Shown here piece after piece: positions 1 to 11,109 of a DNA stretch of 64,000 nucleotides. The notes under the pieces are model-generated. The model saw nothing but the letters and a program-made list of their open reading frames with translations, did no database searches and had not been told where the DNA came from. Origin of the DNA: Xanthomonas vasicola (GTDB lineage: Bacteria > Pseudomonadota > Gammaproteobacteria > Xanthomonadales > Xanthomonadaceae); assembly GCF_000772705.2 (NCBI RefSeq), contig NZ_JSBW02000040.1, forward strand, positions 104,486 through 168,485, written 5' to 3'. Numbering within the stretch: position 1 is the first letter of the stretch; each line of letters opens with the position of its first letter. The translations under genes were made by a program, and so were the position numbers.

Positions 1-3000
1 AAGCAAGCAGTTCTGCCAGTGCGCCGGCACCTCGCACGCTTGCGTCTCACCTTGCCGCAGAGCAAAGACAAGAAATGCAGGTGCTGCGCACTCAGCTGGT
101 GCGCGACGAACAGATGCTGTCCCTGCAACGCGTGCATGCCGAGCGCTGCCAGCGGAATGCGCGGCGCCTACAGGAGCGCCTCGCCCAGGTCGAGGCAAAA
201 CTGCAGCAAGCGCAGCACTCGTCGCGTGTCAACACAAAGGAGTTGTGGCAGCACGAACAAACAGTCAGCGCGCTGGAAGCAGCGAACGGCGACATGCAGC
301 GCGCGGTGGAAACTGCAGCCGCGCAGCCGCCGGCCAATGAGGCTCAGCGCGCACCTGACGATAGCGTCGCCGACGCCATGGCGGCCCTGCTCGATGCACT
401 GCCCGGCTTTCGCGAAGACACGATCGGCCCGATGAGTCGACAGATCCTTCGCACCTGGGCTGGCGGTCTGCAGGGCCGCAGCGCTGCATTCGGGACCGAC
501 GCCTTGCAGCCAGTCGACGCATTGAACATCGCCCTTCAGGCGTTATCGATCGCCAGCGAGGGCGACGCTACGGCAGCGGCCAACGTGCTGCAACGCCTGG
601 GCGAGGTGCAGTTGCGCGAGCTGATTCCGCCACCACAGGTCTCCAACGCTGCTGAGGCGGTCCCGCCGATGGAGGCCGTCACCACCTGCGTCGGCTTGTT
701 GGCCAGCGTTCCGCGCGGCATGCAGGTTCTGTTGCACACTCTGCGCGAACAACCCACATCCCCAGCTAGGGAGTGGCTGGAAGCAGCGCAGGTCTATCTG
801 CGCGCCAGCCACCGGCTTGCACTGACGCCGGACGCAGAACAGGCCGAACGCGCCTGGTTGGCCGATGCGCAAATGGGAGCGCGGCATGCCGTGCATGGTG
901 CAACGCCGCTGCAGGGCCTGCAGTCTGCAACGGATGCCCAGCGCAGCGCATTCCATGCCTTCCGCAACGGTTATGAAACCACCCGGGCTGGTTCGCCCTA
1001 TGCGCGCGTCAACGCAAGCCTGCAGATGTTTGCGCAGTGGGCGGTAGCGGGCGGCGAAACGCGGGGCAAGCGCGCCCTCAACCCCTTCAATGCGCTCAAG
1101 CTAGGAATGAAGGTCGGCGCATCTGAAGCACTGCCGACTGCTGTGCGGCGTGCCAACGACGCTTTTCGCGAAGCGGCCGGCCACTTGACCAGTTGGCTCG
1201 TTGCGCGTCGCCACACTCAATCGGCCTGTGGGCAGTTGCCGTCGCAGGATGAGCTGGCGATGCAGGCGCTGTCGGAATACGTGCAGTGGCTCCCGCACGA
1301 GCAGAATGCGACCGACCTGATTTTCACTGCCAAGGTGTTGGCCGAGATCGAACAGCGCGCTCTGGAGCTGCAGGACTCGGTGACTGCTTCGCTGAGCACG
1401 ACCGATGATCGGCAACCGGCAGCGTGCCATCCGGCGATCGCGTCTGCCTGGGTTGCGCTACGTACCGGCCGCGTGCGCCTGCCGGAAACGCTGCGCCTGA
1501 TCCAACGCGCCCTGCTCGACCACCCCGTACAGCCGATCGACACACCGGACGGCGCAGCGCACTTGGGTAAGGAACTGGCTTCGGTCGCGCGCAACAACTT
1601 TCATCAGGCCGTTGGTAACGCCAGCCGCTTTTTGCATGAGGGCGACACATCCCGCGTCAGGTCGCCACGTGCGCTATTTGCCTGCCTGCGCAACGTGATG
1701 GAACGATTGGAATGGCGCGATAAGCTGCGGATCACCGAGCAGCGGGTGATCGGGCTCAATACGACGCCGCTGTCGGCCGCGCTTGCCATCATCCCCAGCG
1801 GGCTGGGACTGAGACTGTCCGCAGGCGGTCAAATCAGTTCTGATCGCTCGGTGGAGATTTACATGGGCCGGACCGGGCTGTCGCTGCAGATAGGACAGCA
1901 GAAGGCACGTCAGTTCCAGGCCAGTACGGGCATTAATGCGGGCGTGTTGCTGCCGGGCACAGAACGGGCACCGGTGGGTATCACCGGAGCAGCCGACTGG
2001 CGCATCAAAAAGGAATCGGGCGTCGAACATGGCGTGCAGATCCGCGTGCCACGGCGAGGCAAAGGCCAGGAATTGGAGCAACGCGCGCAATTCCTGGCCA
2101 TGTTTGAACACCTGCTGCAACTGGCCGAGCAATCCGGCGGCGATACAGCCCAGCTGACCGAGCGCGATTTTCTGGCGGAGTTGCTGGCACACCACCCCAG
2201 CATCACAGTCGGCCTGATCGGCCATGCCGAGCGCAACTCCTCGACCACCGAATCCAGCGTCAGCGTCGCCGCAGGCGTGAGGGTGGGAAACATGGACGGC
2301 CGACCGCGTCGCGCGACCCTGGGGGCTTCGCTCGGCCTCAAAGCACGACGGGAAACTTCCCGTACGCAGACGCCGATCGAAGGCTACATGACGATGGTAC
2401 TTAAAGATTCGAGTGCGCAATCCAGGGTAGAGATCGCAGGGCGCGCATCGGCCAGTCTCGTCGCACAGCAGTGGACGCAGCCAAGCACTGGCAATGCGCC
2501 GCCTAACCCCATCGCGCGTCTCTCCATGGCCGCGCTCGATCTCGGCTATAGCAGAGAAGTGCACTCGGCCGGCAGCAACACGTTCTCCACCTTGTGGATG
2601 TTCAATAACGAAATCGATCCTGTACGCACCGATCGTGGCTTCGAATTCTTCGACGTCGCATCGTTCGAACGCGAAGTAAAACGCAACTGGCAGTTATGGA
2701 CCCACTACGGAATCTCCAAACTGCAAGGCAAGGTCGACGACCAGCGGCTCTACATGGTGGCCGAGCGACAGTTGCAGGACTTCGTCGACCGGGTCCGCAT
2801 CCATATGCAAGACAACAAATTCGCCTCGCTGATCGTGGACTGGGTGTTGCAGGCAGAAGCCGCGCCACGTCTGGACGCATTGCGCGCGCAGTCCCAGCTA
2901 TTGCGGGTCGCCGGATGCGAAGCGCAAGCGGCGGAAGCCGATCGCGCCTTCGATGAGCTGATCAGCAACCCAAGCATCTGGGAACCGACCATCCTGATCT

Positions 3001-3125
3001 TGCGCGAAAAGGGAAAACGCCAACGCGAACGCGGAATCGATTTCTTCGTCAAACGCCAGACCAACCAATCCGCCGAAGCGATGCGGACGGTCGGTCAATG
3101 GATTCCCTACGAGCCAGTCCCGTAG
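1..3125 (+). CDS. xopZ: XopZ-like type III effector, C-terminal part (5' end outside window)
   Basis: The frame is open from the first bases of the window, and residues before the first Met (position 75) read as continuous helical protein, so the gene starts upstream; about 1,040 residues are visible. The N-terminal visible part (about residues 25-90) is Glu/Gln/Arg-rich and looks like coiled coil. The middle is alpha-helical and Ala/Leu-rich. Residues about 570-880 have alternating short strands. There is no signal peptide, transmembrane segment or enzyme motif I recognise. The XopZ assignment rests on position (next to lolA, as I recall for xopZ in X. citri), size and style. XopZ belongs with HopAS/AWR-type effectors thought to act inside plant cells. 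It could instead be another large unknown protein. The stop is at 3123-3125 and lolA converges on it. Confidence 0.6.
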   Translation, partial: ASSSASAPAPRTLASHLAAEQRQEMQVLRTQLVRDEQMLSLQRVHAERCQRNARRLQERLAQVEAKLQQAQHSSRVNTKELWQHEQTVSALEAANGDMQRAVETAAAQPPANEAQRAPDDSVADAMAALLDALPGFREDTIGPMSRQILRTWAGGLQGRSAAFGTDALQPVDALNIALQALSIASEGDATAAANVLQRLGEVQLRELIPPPQVSNAAEAVPPMEAVTTCVGLLASVPRGMQVLLHTLREQPTSPAREWLEAAQVYLRASHRLALTPDAEQAERAWLADAQMGARHAVHGATPLQGLQSATDAQRSAFHAFRNGYETTRAGSPYARVNASLQMFAQWAVAGGETRGKRALNPFNALKLGMKVGASEALPTAVRRANDAFREAAGHLTSWLVARRHTQSACGQLPSQDELAMQALSEYVQWLPHEQNATDLIFTAKVLAEIEQRALELQDSVTASLSTTDDRQPAACHPAIASAWVALRTGRVRLPETLRLIQRALLDHPVQPIDTPDGAAHLGKELASVARNNFHQAVGNASRFLHEGDTSRVRSPRALFACLRNVMERLEWRDKLRITEQRVIGLNTTPLSAALAIIPSGLGLRLSAGGQISSDRSVEIYMGRTGLSLQIGQQKARQFQASTGINAGVLLPGTERAPVGITGAADWRIKKESGVEHGVQIRVPRRGKGQELEQRAQFLAMFEHLLQLAEQSGGDTAQLTERDFLAELLAHHPSITVGLIGHAERNSSTTESSVSVAAGVRVGNMDGRPRRATLGASLGLKARRETSRTQTPIEGYMTMVLKDSSAQSRVEIAGRASASLVAQQWTQPSTGNAPPNPIARLSMAALDLGYSREVHSAGSNTFSTLWMFNNEIDPVRTDRGFEFFDVASFEREVKRNWQLWTHYGISKLQGKVDDQRLYMVAERQLQDFVDRVRIHMQDNKFASLIVDWVLQAEAAPRLDALRAQSQLLRVAGCEAQAAEADRAFDELISNPSIWEPTILILREKGKRQRERGIDFFVKRQTNQSAEAMRTVGQWIPYEPVP

Positions 3126-3243
3126 CGCTGCCGGCGTTGCCCTAACGGCGCGGTTCCGGTCGCGTCATAACAACTGCTGCGCTCGTGGACGCAACGACCG
3201 ATCGCTACGCCACGCCGTCCTGCCGGGCATCCCACGGATGCGC

Positions 3244-3873
3244 TTACTGCGCGTCGCCCACCACATCCACGCCCTTGGCTGGCGTGTAACGGAAGGTGTC
3301 TGCCGCAAAGGCCGGGTTGCGCTTCCAACCGCTGAAGCTGATCGCGGTACGCTGGCCGACTGCATCCACCACTTCCATCTTGGCCAGGCCATCTTTGCCG
3401 AATCCCAACGAAGCCATCTGGAAGCTGGCGTCGGTGTCCACCTTGGGCGTCAACGACAACCATTGCAGCCCGTCGCGCGGCGCGGCTTCTTCACTGACGT
3501 CGTACTTTTTGTCCAGAAGTGCCGGGTTGATCAATGCGACCAGCGGGCTGTTCTGTTCTTCGCTGCCTTGTGCGCGCACGGTGACCTGCTCCAGATCCGG
3601 GTCGAACACCCACACCTTCTTCCCATCGGCCACGATCAGCTGCTTGTAGGGCTTGGCATATTCCCAACGGAACTGACGCGGGGTTGCCAAGGCAACCCGC
3701 CCGCTCGAATTTTCCTTGACCTTGCCATTCGCATCGGTGACGCGCTGGCTGAACTGTCCATCCAGCCCCTTCAAGCCACGCGTGAAGGTGTCCAGCTCCT
3801 GGCGCGCCCCGGCAATAGCGGTGCTGGCGAACAGAGCAGTGGCAAGGACGGCATAACGGAGCTGGCGATGCAT
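3244..3873 (-). CDS. lolA: LolA, periplasmic lipoprotein carrier
   Basis: Periplasmic chaperone that takes outer-membrane lipoproteins from LolCDE and hands them to LolB. The 209-residue length is normal. The first ~21 residues form a signal peptide ending near AIA-GA. The mature part has the LolA pattern: GLKGLDGQFSQ near the start, then PRQFRWEYAKPYKQLIVADG, then a beta-rich body. I chose the start at 3873 because it places the signal peptide directly at the N-terminus with a purine-rich GGAAG about 7 bases upstream; a longer frame with Mets at 3894 and 3915 has a poor leader. It lies downstream of ftsK on the same strand, as in many Gammaproteobacteria, but with a transglutaminase gene between them. 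Confidence 0.95.
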   Translation of the reverse strand: MHRQLRYAVLATALFASTAIAGARQELDTFTRGLKGLDGQFSQRVTDANGKVKENSSGRVALATPRQFRWEYAKPYKQLIVADGKKVWVFDPDLEQVTVRAQGSEEQNSPLVALINPALLDKKYDVSEEAAPRDGLQWLSLTPKVDTDASFQMASLGFGKDGLAKMEVVDAVGQRTAISFSGWKRNPAFAADTFRYTPAKGVDVVGDAQ

Positions 3874-3979
3874 CGCGGTCTTCCAGAAGGACATGCGTGG
3901 ATTCTGATACTTCATAGATGAATGGGCGAGCGCTATTGCACGGGATGTTCAGATGGCGGCGCGTGCGCGGCGATTTGGC

Positions 3980-5911
3980 TCAGTGCGCGGTCTGCACCTT
4001 GGACAAATCGCCATACACGATCTGCCCGCGAAAGCCGCGCCGCACCTGCTGGTACAACTCGCGGAACGCGCGGTAATCCTGCGGCTGGCACAACGCGTGC
4101 GGCCCACGCACGGCGGCGCGCTGCAGGCGATGCACGGCGGTTACCGTCTGCCCATCGCGTTTCCAATCGACCACATATTCGCCAGCGGCATTGCGAAAGG
4201 TACTGCTGCGCGGGATGGCGATGATCGGCACCGTGTCGGGAAAGCTCACCACATAGGTCTCTTCGCGCACGCTGTCGTTGCAGTAGAACGGGGTCAGATT
4301 GTCTTCGGCCGAGGTGGTGGTGTAGATCGCGCGGATCGATTCGGCACCCGGCATGTCCGGCAAGGTCATGCCGCCGACCACGGAAAAATCCACCGCATCC
4401 TTGGCCTGGAAGGTGTAGCGATAATTGAATGGCGCATCCAGATCCAGCGGGTCGCCCTGGATCAGCAGATCGCCGGTGCCGTCGAAACCGGACTGCGCAA
4501 GGATCGACTCTTCGATGCGGTTGCGATTCTGCGCATTGAGCTGCACGAACATCGCGCGCAAGCCCACTTCGCCGGTCTGCCCGCTGTCGAGCGTGGTCAT
4601 GCCCTGCAGGCCCCCTTGCGGCGCGAATCGGTATTCGGTGCGGGCAACATAGCGATTGACCTTGCGGTCGTTCGGCGGCGTCTGCGTGACCTTGCCGTCA
4701 CGCGTATGCACCACCGGCGCATCGAGATCGCCGGCGGGCAACTGGCCGAAGCGCGCATATGGGTTGGTCGAATCGACATACAGATCGAACGCGGGAATGT
4801 AAGTGATGGCGTGATTGAAGCGGCCCAGCACCGGAATGTCCGGCAGCGTCGGCCCGCCCTCGGCGCCGATCAGCACCGGCGTGCTGGCAATGCCCTTGGC
4901 CGCAAGCAGCGCTTCCAAAATCACGGTGTGGTCTTTGCAATCACCGTAATGGTTGGCCAGGATGCTGCCTGCACTGTTGGGTTCCAGCCCGCCATTGCCC
5001 AGATACACCGCGACATAGCGGATGTTGCGCGCGACCCAGGCATACAACGCGGCTGCCTGCGCACGCGGTGCGTCGATGCCGCGGGTCACCTCATCGGCCA
5101 GCGCCTGGATCGCCGGCGTCACCGCAGCCGCGCGCCCGCCTTTTACGTGATACGCCAGGCCCATCTGCGACCAGCTATCGAAGGTGCTGGCCATCAAGGT
5201 GGGGCTGAACTCCCAGGTGGCCGCGCTCCAGTTCTGGTTTTTCATCGGCGCGGTGCGCTGGTAGCGCCACTCCCAGCGTGCCTGGTCGCCACGCACTACC
5301 GGCTTGTTGCTGCCCTGCAGCCCGCGCGCGGAAAGATGCATCGGCAGCGACTTCGGCGCGACCAGCGTGACCACCGCGTCGTCGTACTGCGCGAACACGC
5401 TGAAGGTCTCCCACAAGCTGAAGTAGCCGGGAAAATACGGCGTGTTCTGCGCGCGCCGCACCCGGTAGACAATGCGCGCGCCCGGCGCCAGATTCGGGAA
5501 CACCACCACCTTGACCTTGCGGTCGGCATACATCGCCGCCGAGGCGCTGGAATAGCTTTCCTGGGTGTAGATCTTGTCGGCCGCCACATCCTGGCGCAGC
5601 CCTTCGGCCGTGACGGTATACGCCTGCAGCACTTCCAGCGTTTCCATCTTTTCGCTGTAGCTCAGCCGGACCTGACTGAACTGCTCCACCGCCGATTTGG
5701 TGTTGAGCAGAATCTCGTACTCGTCGGTCTCCACGCTGCTGGCATCGGCACGCACTTCATAGTCGGCGCGGTAGCGCACGAAGCTGTAGTTGGTGTCGGC
5801 CTGCGTGCGCGCCACAGCAGCTGTGGGCGCGGGCCTTTGCTCGGCCTGGGCCTGGGCGAGCAACGGTACGCAGATGAACAGCACGAGCAACAACAAGGGA
5901 CGATGCAACAT
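3980..5911 (-). CDS. Exported DUF3857 / transglutaminase-like protein
   Basis: A 643-residue exported protein. Residues 1-22 form a Leu-rich signal peptide. Residues about 45-230 match the DUF3857 pattern (beta-rich, with FPNLAPGARIVYRVR at about 138-152). A transglutaminase core follows with GDCKDHT at 323-329; Cys325 is the expected nucleophile. A beta-rich C-terminal part follows. Proteins of this architecture are common in bacteria, but substrates are largely unknown; proteolysis or cross-linking at the cell envelope are possibilities. It sits between ftsK and lolA on the same strand with gaps of about 158 and 106 bases, so co-transcription with lolA is possible. The architecture is confident; the function is not known. 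Confidence 0.85.
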   Translation of the reverse strand: MLHRPLLLLVLFICVPLLAQAQAEQRPAPTAAVARTQADTNYSFVRYRADYEVRADASSVETDEYEILLNTKSAVEQFSQVRLSYSEKMETLEVLQAYTVTAEGLRQDVAADKIYTQESYSSASAAMYADRKVKVVVFPNLAPGARIVYRVRRAQNTPYFPGYFSLWETFSVFAQYDDAVVTLVAPKSLPMHLSARGLQGSNKPVVRGDQARWEWRYQRTAPMKNQNWSAATWEFSPTLMASTFDSWSQMGLAYHVKGGRAAAVTPAIQALADEVTRGIDAPRAQAAALYAWVARNIRYVAVYLGNGGLEPNSAGSILANHYGDCKDHTVILEALLAAKGIASTPVLIGAEGGPTLPDIPVLGRFNHAITYIPAFDLYVDSTNPYARFGQLPAGDLDAPVVHTRDGKVTQTPPNDRKVNRYVARTEYRFAPQGGLQGMTTLDSGQTGEVGLRAMFVQLNAQNRNRIEESILAQSGFDGTGDLLIQGDPLDLDAPFNYRYTFQAKDAVDFSVVGGMTLPDMPGAESIRAIYTTTSAEDNLTPFYCNDSVREETYVVSFPDTVPIIAIPRSSTFRNAAGEYVVDWKRDGQTVTAVHRLQRAAVRGPHALCQPQDYRAFRELYQQVRRGFRGQIVYGDLSKVQTAH

Positions 5912-6069
5912 GGGTCTCGATCACGGCGGCCGGCGCGGCCCTCACGCACAGGGTAGCCGTTGTGCCCGGCAATGACAGGCACGGACTTCCAACAATGCCG
6001 CATTGATGCACGCGGTAGCCTTCGTCAATCAGTAACACATCCGGCAGCGTGCACCGATACCGCAGGCAC

Positions 6070-8427
6070 TTACTTCGGCGGCGGCGGCGCCAACACGGTG
6101 CGGTCGCCGTTGTGCTCGGGCGGGCTGACCACGCCGGCCGCTTCCATCGCTTCGATCAGACGTGCGGCGCGGTTGTAGCCGATCTTCAAACGCCGCTGCA
6201 CGCCAGAGATCGACGCACGCCGGGTCTCGGTGACGATGCGCAAGGCTTCGTCGTACAAGGGGTCGGATTCGTCGCCACCGCCGCCACTGCTTTCCGGCAA
6301 GCCGGTCGCACCAACCACGGTGCCATCGCCCATGGTCTGCACTTCGTCCAGCACGCCTTCGACGTAGGACACCGGCCCGCTGGCCTTGAGATGTTCGACC
6401 ACGCGATGCACTTCTTCGTCGCTGACGAACGCGCCATGCACGCGGTCCGGCAATGCGGTGCCCGGCGGCAGATACAGCATGTCGCCGTTACCCAGCAGCG
6501 CCTCGGCCCCGGATTGGTCGAGGATGGTGCGCGAGTCGATCTTGGAACTGACCTGGAACGCCACGCGGGTCGGGATATTGGCCTTGATCAACCCGGTAAT
6601 CACGTCCACCGACGGCCGCTGCGTGGCCAGGATCAAATGGATGCCGGCTGCGCGTGCCTTCTGCGCCAGGCGGGCGATGAGTTCTTCTACCTTCTTGCCG
6701 ACAATCATCATCATGTCGGCGAATTCGTCGATGAAGATGACGATGAACGGCAATGTCTCCAACGGCCGTGGCGCTTCGCCCAGTTCCGGGTTCGGCTTGA
6801 ACAGCGGGTCCATCATCGGCTGACCGGCGTCGATGGCGTCCTTGATCTTCTTATTGAAGCCGGCAAGGTTACGCACGCCCACCGCGCTCATCAGTTTGTA
6901 GCGACGCTCCATTTCGGCCACGCACCAGCGCAGGCCGTTGGCGGCCTCCTTCATGTCGGTGACCACGGGCGCCAGCAAATGCGGGATGCCCTGATAGACG
7001 CTCAGTTCGAGCATCTTCGGGTCGATCATCAGCATGCGCAGTTCCTTGTGCGAAGCCTTGAACAACAGGCTCAGCACCATCGCATTGACCGCCACCGACT
7101 TGCCCGAGCCGGTGGTACCGGCGACCAGCAAATGCGGCATGCGCGCCAGATCGGCCACGGTCGGCCGGCCGGCAATGTCCTTGCCCAGGGCCAGCGTCAG
7201 CGGGCTGGCCGACTTGTCGTATTCCTTGGAGCGCAGCAACTCGGAGAGGAAGATCATCTCGCGGCTGACGTTGGGAATTTCCAGGCCAATCACCGACTTG
7301 CCGGGAATCACGTCCACCACACGCACCGACTTCACCGACAACCCGCGCGCGATGTCCTTGTCCAGCGAGCTGATCTGGCTGACCTTGATACCCGGTGCCG
7401 GCTCGATTTCGAAGCGGGTGATCACCGGGCCCGGATAGGCCCCGACCACCTGCGCTTCGATGCGGAAATCCTTGAGCTTGAACTCGATCTGCCGCGACAG
7501 CGTTTCCAGGGTTTCTTCCGAATAGCCCTTGGCCTGTGGCTTGGGGTCGTCCAGCAGCGCCAGCGGCGGCAGGTCCGAACCGTCGGTGCTGACGCCCTGG
7601 AACATCGGGATCTGGGTATCGCGCTTGGCGCGCTCGCTTTTTTCCACCACCGGTGCCGGCGGCGGCTCGATCTTCACCGGTTCGCGCTTGGCCTGCTTGA
7701 CCGCATCGACCTTGCGCACTTCCTCGCGTTCCTCGCGCATCACCCGGGTCTGCTGCCACTCGGTGGCCTGATGGGTCTTGCGCTGCATTAGCGGCCCCAG
7801 CGCCAGCACCCATTTGCCGATGCGCTCCATCACCGCAAACCACGACAAACCGGTGGCCAGGGTGATCGACACCAGCAGCAGCACCAGCACGAACAGGTTC
7901 GCGCCCAAGGCGCCGAAGCCGGAGCTGAGCGAGCCGGCCACCAACTTGCCCAGGATGCCGCCGGCCTCGGCCACTTCGCCCTGGAACAGGCGCAGGTGCA
8001 GGAAGCCGGTCGATGAAATCAGGAAGCCCACCATGCCGACCAGGCGCAGCGCCGGACCCAGGTCGCTCTGGCTTTGCTCCTCGCGCTCGCCGATCAGGGC
8101 GATCCACGCGACCGCCCCCAATAACACCGGGAGCAGGAAGGCCACATAGCCGAACAACTGCAGCAGCACGTCGGCCGCCAGCGCGCCGAACCGGCCGCCC
8201 ATGTTGTGGATGGGCGCAATCAGATTACCGGTGCGCGACCAGCCCGGGTCGGTCGCCGAATAGGTGAACAGGCTGGCCAGCAGATACAGCAGCAACGGCG
8301 CTACCGCGATCAACGCCAGATCGCGCCAGAGCTTCTGCCGCCGCGGATTGTCCGCCACCGCCGCCTTGCGCGCCGACGGTTTGCCCTCTGCGGGCTTGCT
8401 GCTGCGTTCGGGAACCTGCTTTGCCAC
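6070..8427 (-). CDS. ftsK: DNA translocase FtsK
   Basis: Septum-located DNA pump that clears chromosome termini at division and activates XerCD at dif. The protein has 785 residues, much shorter than E. coli FtsK because the Pro/Gln-rich linker is reduced. A basic N-terminus is followed by four hydrophobic segments at about 36-55, 80-112, 125-145 and 172-195, then a charged linker, then the RecA-like motor. Walker A is GTTGSGKS at 437-444 and Walker B ends in IDEF at about 566-569. The C-terminal ~70 residues look like the winged-helix gamma domain ([20 protein letters not shown]). It is divergent from trxB. Confidence 0.96.
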   Translation of the reverse strand: MAKQVPERSSKPAEGKPSARKAAVADNPRRQKLWRDLALIAVAPLLLYLLASLFTYSATDPGWSRTGNLIAPIHNMGGRFGALAADVLLQLFGYVAFLLPVLLGAVAWIALIGEREEQSQSDLGPALRLVGMVGFLISSTGFLHLRLFQGEVAEAGGILGKLVAGSLSSGFGALGANLFVLVLLLVSITLATGLSWFAVMERIGKWVLALGPLMQRKTHQATEWQQTRVMREEREEVRKVDAVKQAKREPVKIEPPPAPVVEKSERAKRDTQIPMFQGVSTDGSDLPPLALLDDPKPQAKGYSEETLETLSRQIEFKLKDFRIEAQVVGAYPGPVITRFEIEPAPGIKVSQISSLDKDIARGLSVKSVRVVDVIPGKSVIGLEIPNVSREMIFLSELLRSKEYDKSASPLTLALGKDIAGRPTVADLARMPHLLVAGTTGSGKSVAVNAMVLSLLFKASHKELRMLMIDPKMLELSVYQGIPHLLAPVVTDMKEAANGLRWCVAEMERRYKLMSAVGVRNLAGFNKKIKDAIDAGQPMMDPLFKPNPELGEAPRPLETLPFIVIFIDEFADMMMIVGKKVEELIARLAQKARAAGIHLILATQRPSVDVITGLIKANIPTRVAFQVSSKIDSRTILDQSGAEALLGNGDMLYLPPGTALPDRVHGAFVSDEEVHRVVEHLKASGPVSYVEGVLDEVQTMGDGTVVGATGLPESSGGGGDESDPLYDEALRIVTETRRASISGVQRRLKIGYNRAARLIEAMEAAGVVSPPEHNGDRTVLAPPPPK

Positions 8428-8536
8428 CTGTAGCCAGACCTTAGAAAAATGCTGTTAGTGTTTGATAATAAACGACTGAGGCCACGGTTTCAGCAGTTGC
8501 ATGCGCACCGATGACCCAGCTGCACAACGCTTAACG

Positions 8537-9679
<1,143 letters not shown>

Positions 9680-9736
9680 GATGGCGCCTGATTGCCGGCC
9701 GCGCCACGCGGCCAGCATCGCCGGCGGGCCGACCAC

Positions 9737-10855
9737 ATGACCGTGTCCGCTCGCTGGTGCCGCCAGTTGGACGAACTTCCGGCTGGCGCCTGGGATGCGC
9801 TGCACGATGGCACGCACCCCTTCATCAGCTACGCATTTCTGCAAGGCCTGGAACGCGAGGGCTGCCTGCGCCCGGATTGGGGCTGGAACCCGCTGCACCT
9901 GACCTTGTGGGAAGGCGACACTCTGGTCGCCGCGGCACCGGGGTATCTGAAGAACAACTCGCATGGCGAGTTCGTGTTCGATCACGCCTGGGCACATGCA
10001 TATGCGCGCTACGGGCAGGAGTACTTCCCCAAGTGGCTATGCGGGGTGCCCTACTCGCCCGTCACCGGCCCGCGCCTGCTCGGTGCGCCCAAGTGGCGTG
10101 GCTACCTGCTGGCGGCGATGCGCGAGTTGGTAGAGCACAGCGGGCTGTCATCGGCACACGTGAATTTCTACCCAGCCGATGAAGACGCCGCCTTCGATGC
10201 CGACTGGCTGGAGCGCAACGACCTGCAATACCACTGGCACAACGTCAGCGGCTGGAGCGACTTCGAGACATTCCTGGCGGCGATGGACCACAAGCGGCGC
10301 AAGAACATCCGCCAGGAGCGCGCCAAGGTGCAACGCGCCGGCGTGCAACTGCGCGTGGTGCATGGCAATGAAGCCAGCGACGCCGATCTGGACGCGATGT
10401 ATGGCTTTTATCTCAAGACCTTCAACGAGTACGGCAACTCGCCCGCGCTGACGCCCGAGTTCCTACGCCATCTTGCGCAGCATCTGCCGCGCAAGATGGT
10501 GATGTTTCTGGCCGAGCTCGACGGGCGACAGATCGCCGGCGCGCTGTGCCTTCGCGGGCAGGACACACTTTACGGCCGCTATTGGGGTGGCAAAGCGCTG
10601 CCCGGCCTCCATTTCGAAACCTGTTACTACCAGGGCATCGAATACTGCCTGCGCGAAGGCCTCACTCGCTTCGAACCGGGTGCGCAAGGCGAGCACAAGA
10701 TTGCGCGCGGCTTCCTGCCGACCCTGGTGCGTAGCCGGCACTGGATCGCCGACCCGGGTTTTCGCAAACCGCTGGCACAGTGGTGCGCAGACGAGCGCGA
10801 TGCCGTGGCCCGACACGCACGCGACCTCTCCGAGCACTGCCCGTTTCGCGATTGA
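9737..10855 (+). CDS. FemAB/GNAT-like acyltransferase (DUF482/COG3146 type)
   Basis: A 372-residue soluble protein of the FemAB-like GNAT family found next to trxB, aat or clp genes in many Proteobacteria. Recognisable stretches are the N-terminal ISYAFLQGLE, central HKRRKNIRQERAKV (residues about 184-197), and C-terminal RFEPGAQGEHKIARGF (about 311-326). Relatives are predicted to transfer an acyl or aminoacyl group, but the substrate is unproven. I chose the ATG at 9737; the frame extends upstream to 9692 with Arg-rich sequence that looks non-coding. It starts about 57 bases after trxB and is probably co-transcribed with it. Confidence 0.85.
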   Translation: MTVSARWCRQLDELPAGAWDALHDGTHPFISYAFLQGLEREGCLRPDWGWNPLHLTLWEGDTLVAAAPGYLKNNSHGEFVFDHAWAHAYARYGQEYFPKWLCGVPYSPVTGPRLLGAPKWRGYLLAAMRELVEHSGLSSAHVNFYPADEDAAFDADWLERNDLQYHWHNVSGWSDFETFLAAMDHKRRKNIRQERAKVQRAGVQLRVVHGNEASDADLDAMYGFYLKTFNEYGNSPALTPEFLRHLAQHLPRKMVMFLAELDGRQIAGALCLRGQDTLYGRYWGGKALPGLHFETCYYQGIEYCLREGLTRFEPGAQGEHKIARGFLPTLVRSRHWIADPGFRKPLAQWCADERDAVARHARDLSEHCPFRD

Positions 10856-11039
10856 TTCAAGTCAGCGGGTATTAGCGGCGCTGATCGAATGCGCACGATT
10901 GCGCCGCCCTTTGTATTGCGCGGCGCATCACTGCGAGCTGCATCGCACGTACGCAGCGCCACCAACCAATCGCAGCCAGCCGTAATCCGGTGAGCGCAAA
11001 CAGCGAGCAGGAGCTGGAGCGCGTGCGTGGAAGTGCCGA

Positions 11040-11060
11040 GGCTGAGGATCGTCCTCAGCC
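11040..11060. repeat. Perfect 9-bp hairpin in the gap before aat
   Basis: GGCTGAGGA and its exact complement separated by TCG. No T-tract follows on either strand, so it is not a standard terminator. The 254-base gap (10856-11109) ends with TCAGCTGCTCT, which resembles the right end of the inverted-repeat element at 17645-17782. Confidence 0.5.
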
Positions 11061-11109
11061 GCGCCTAGCGGTAAACCAGTCGTTTTATCAGCTGCTCTAA
11101 ACTGCCCGG

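Noticed and set aside
3953..5956. 667-codon plus-strand frame opposite the transglutaminase-like gene
   Set aside because: Antisense shadow; no start signals and repeated His/Arg/Gly composition typical of such frames.
6049..7791. 580-codon plus-strand frame opposite ftsK
   Set aside because: Antisense shadow of a gene with intact Walker motifs.
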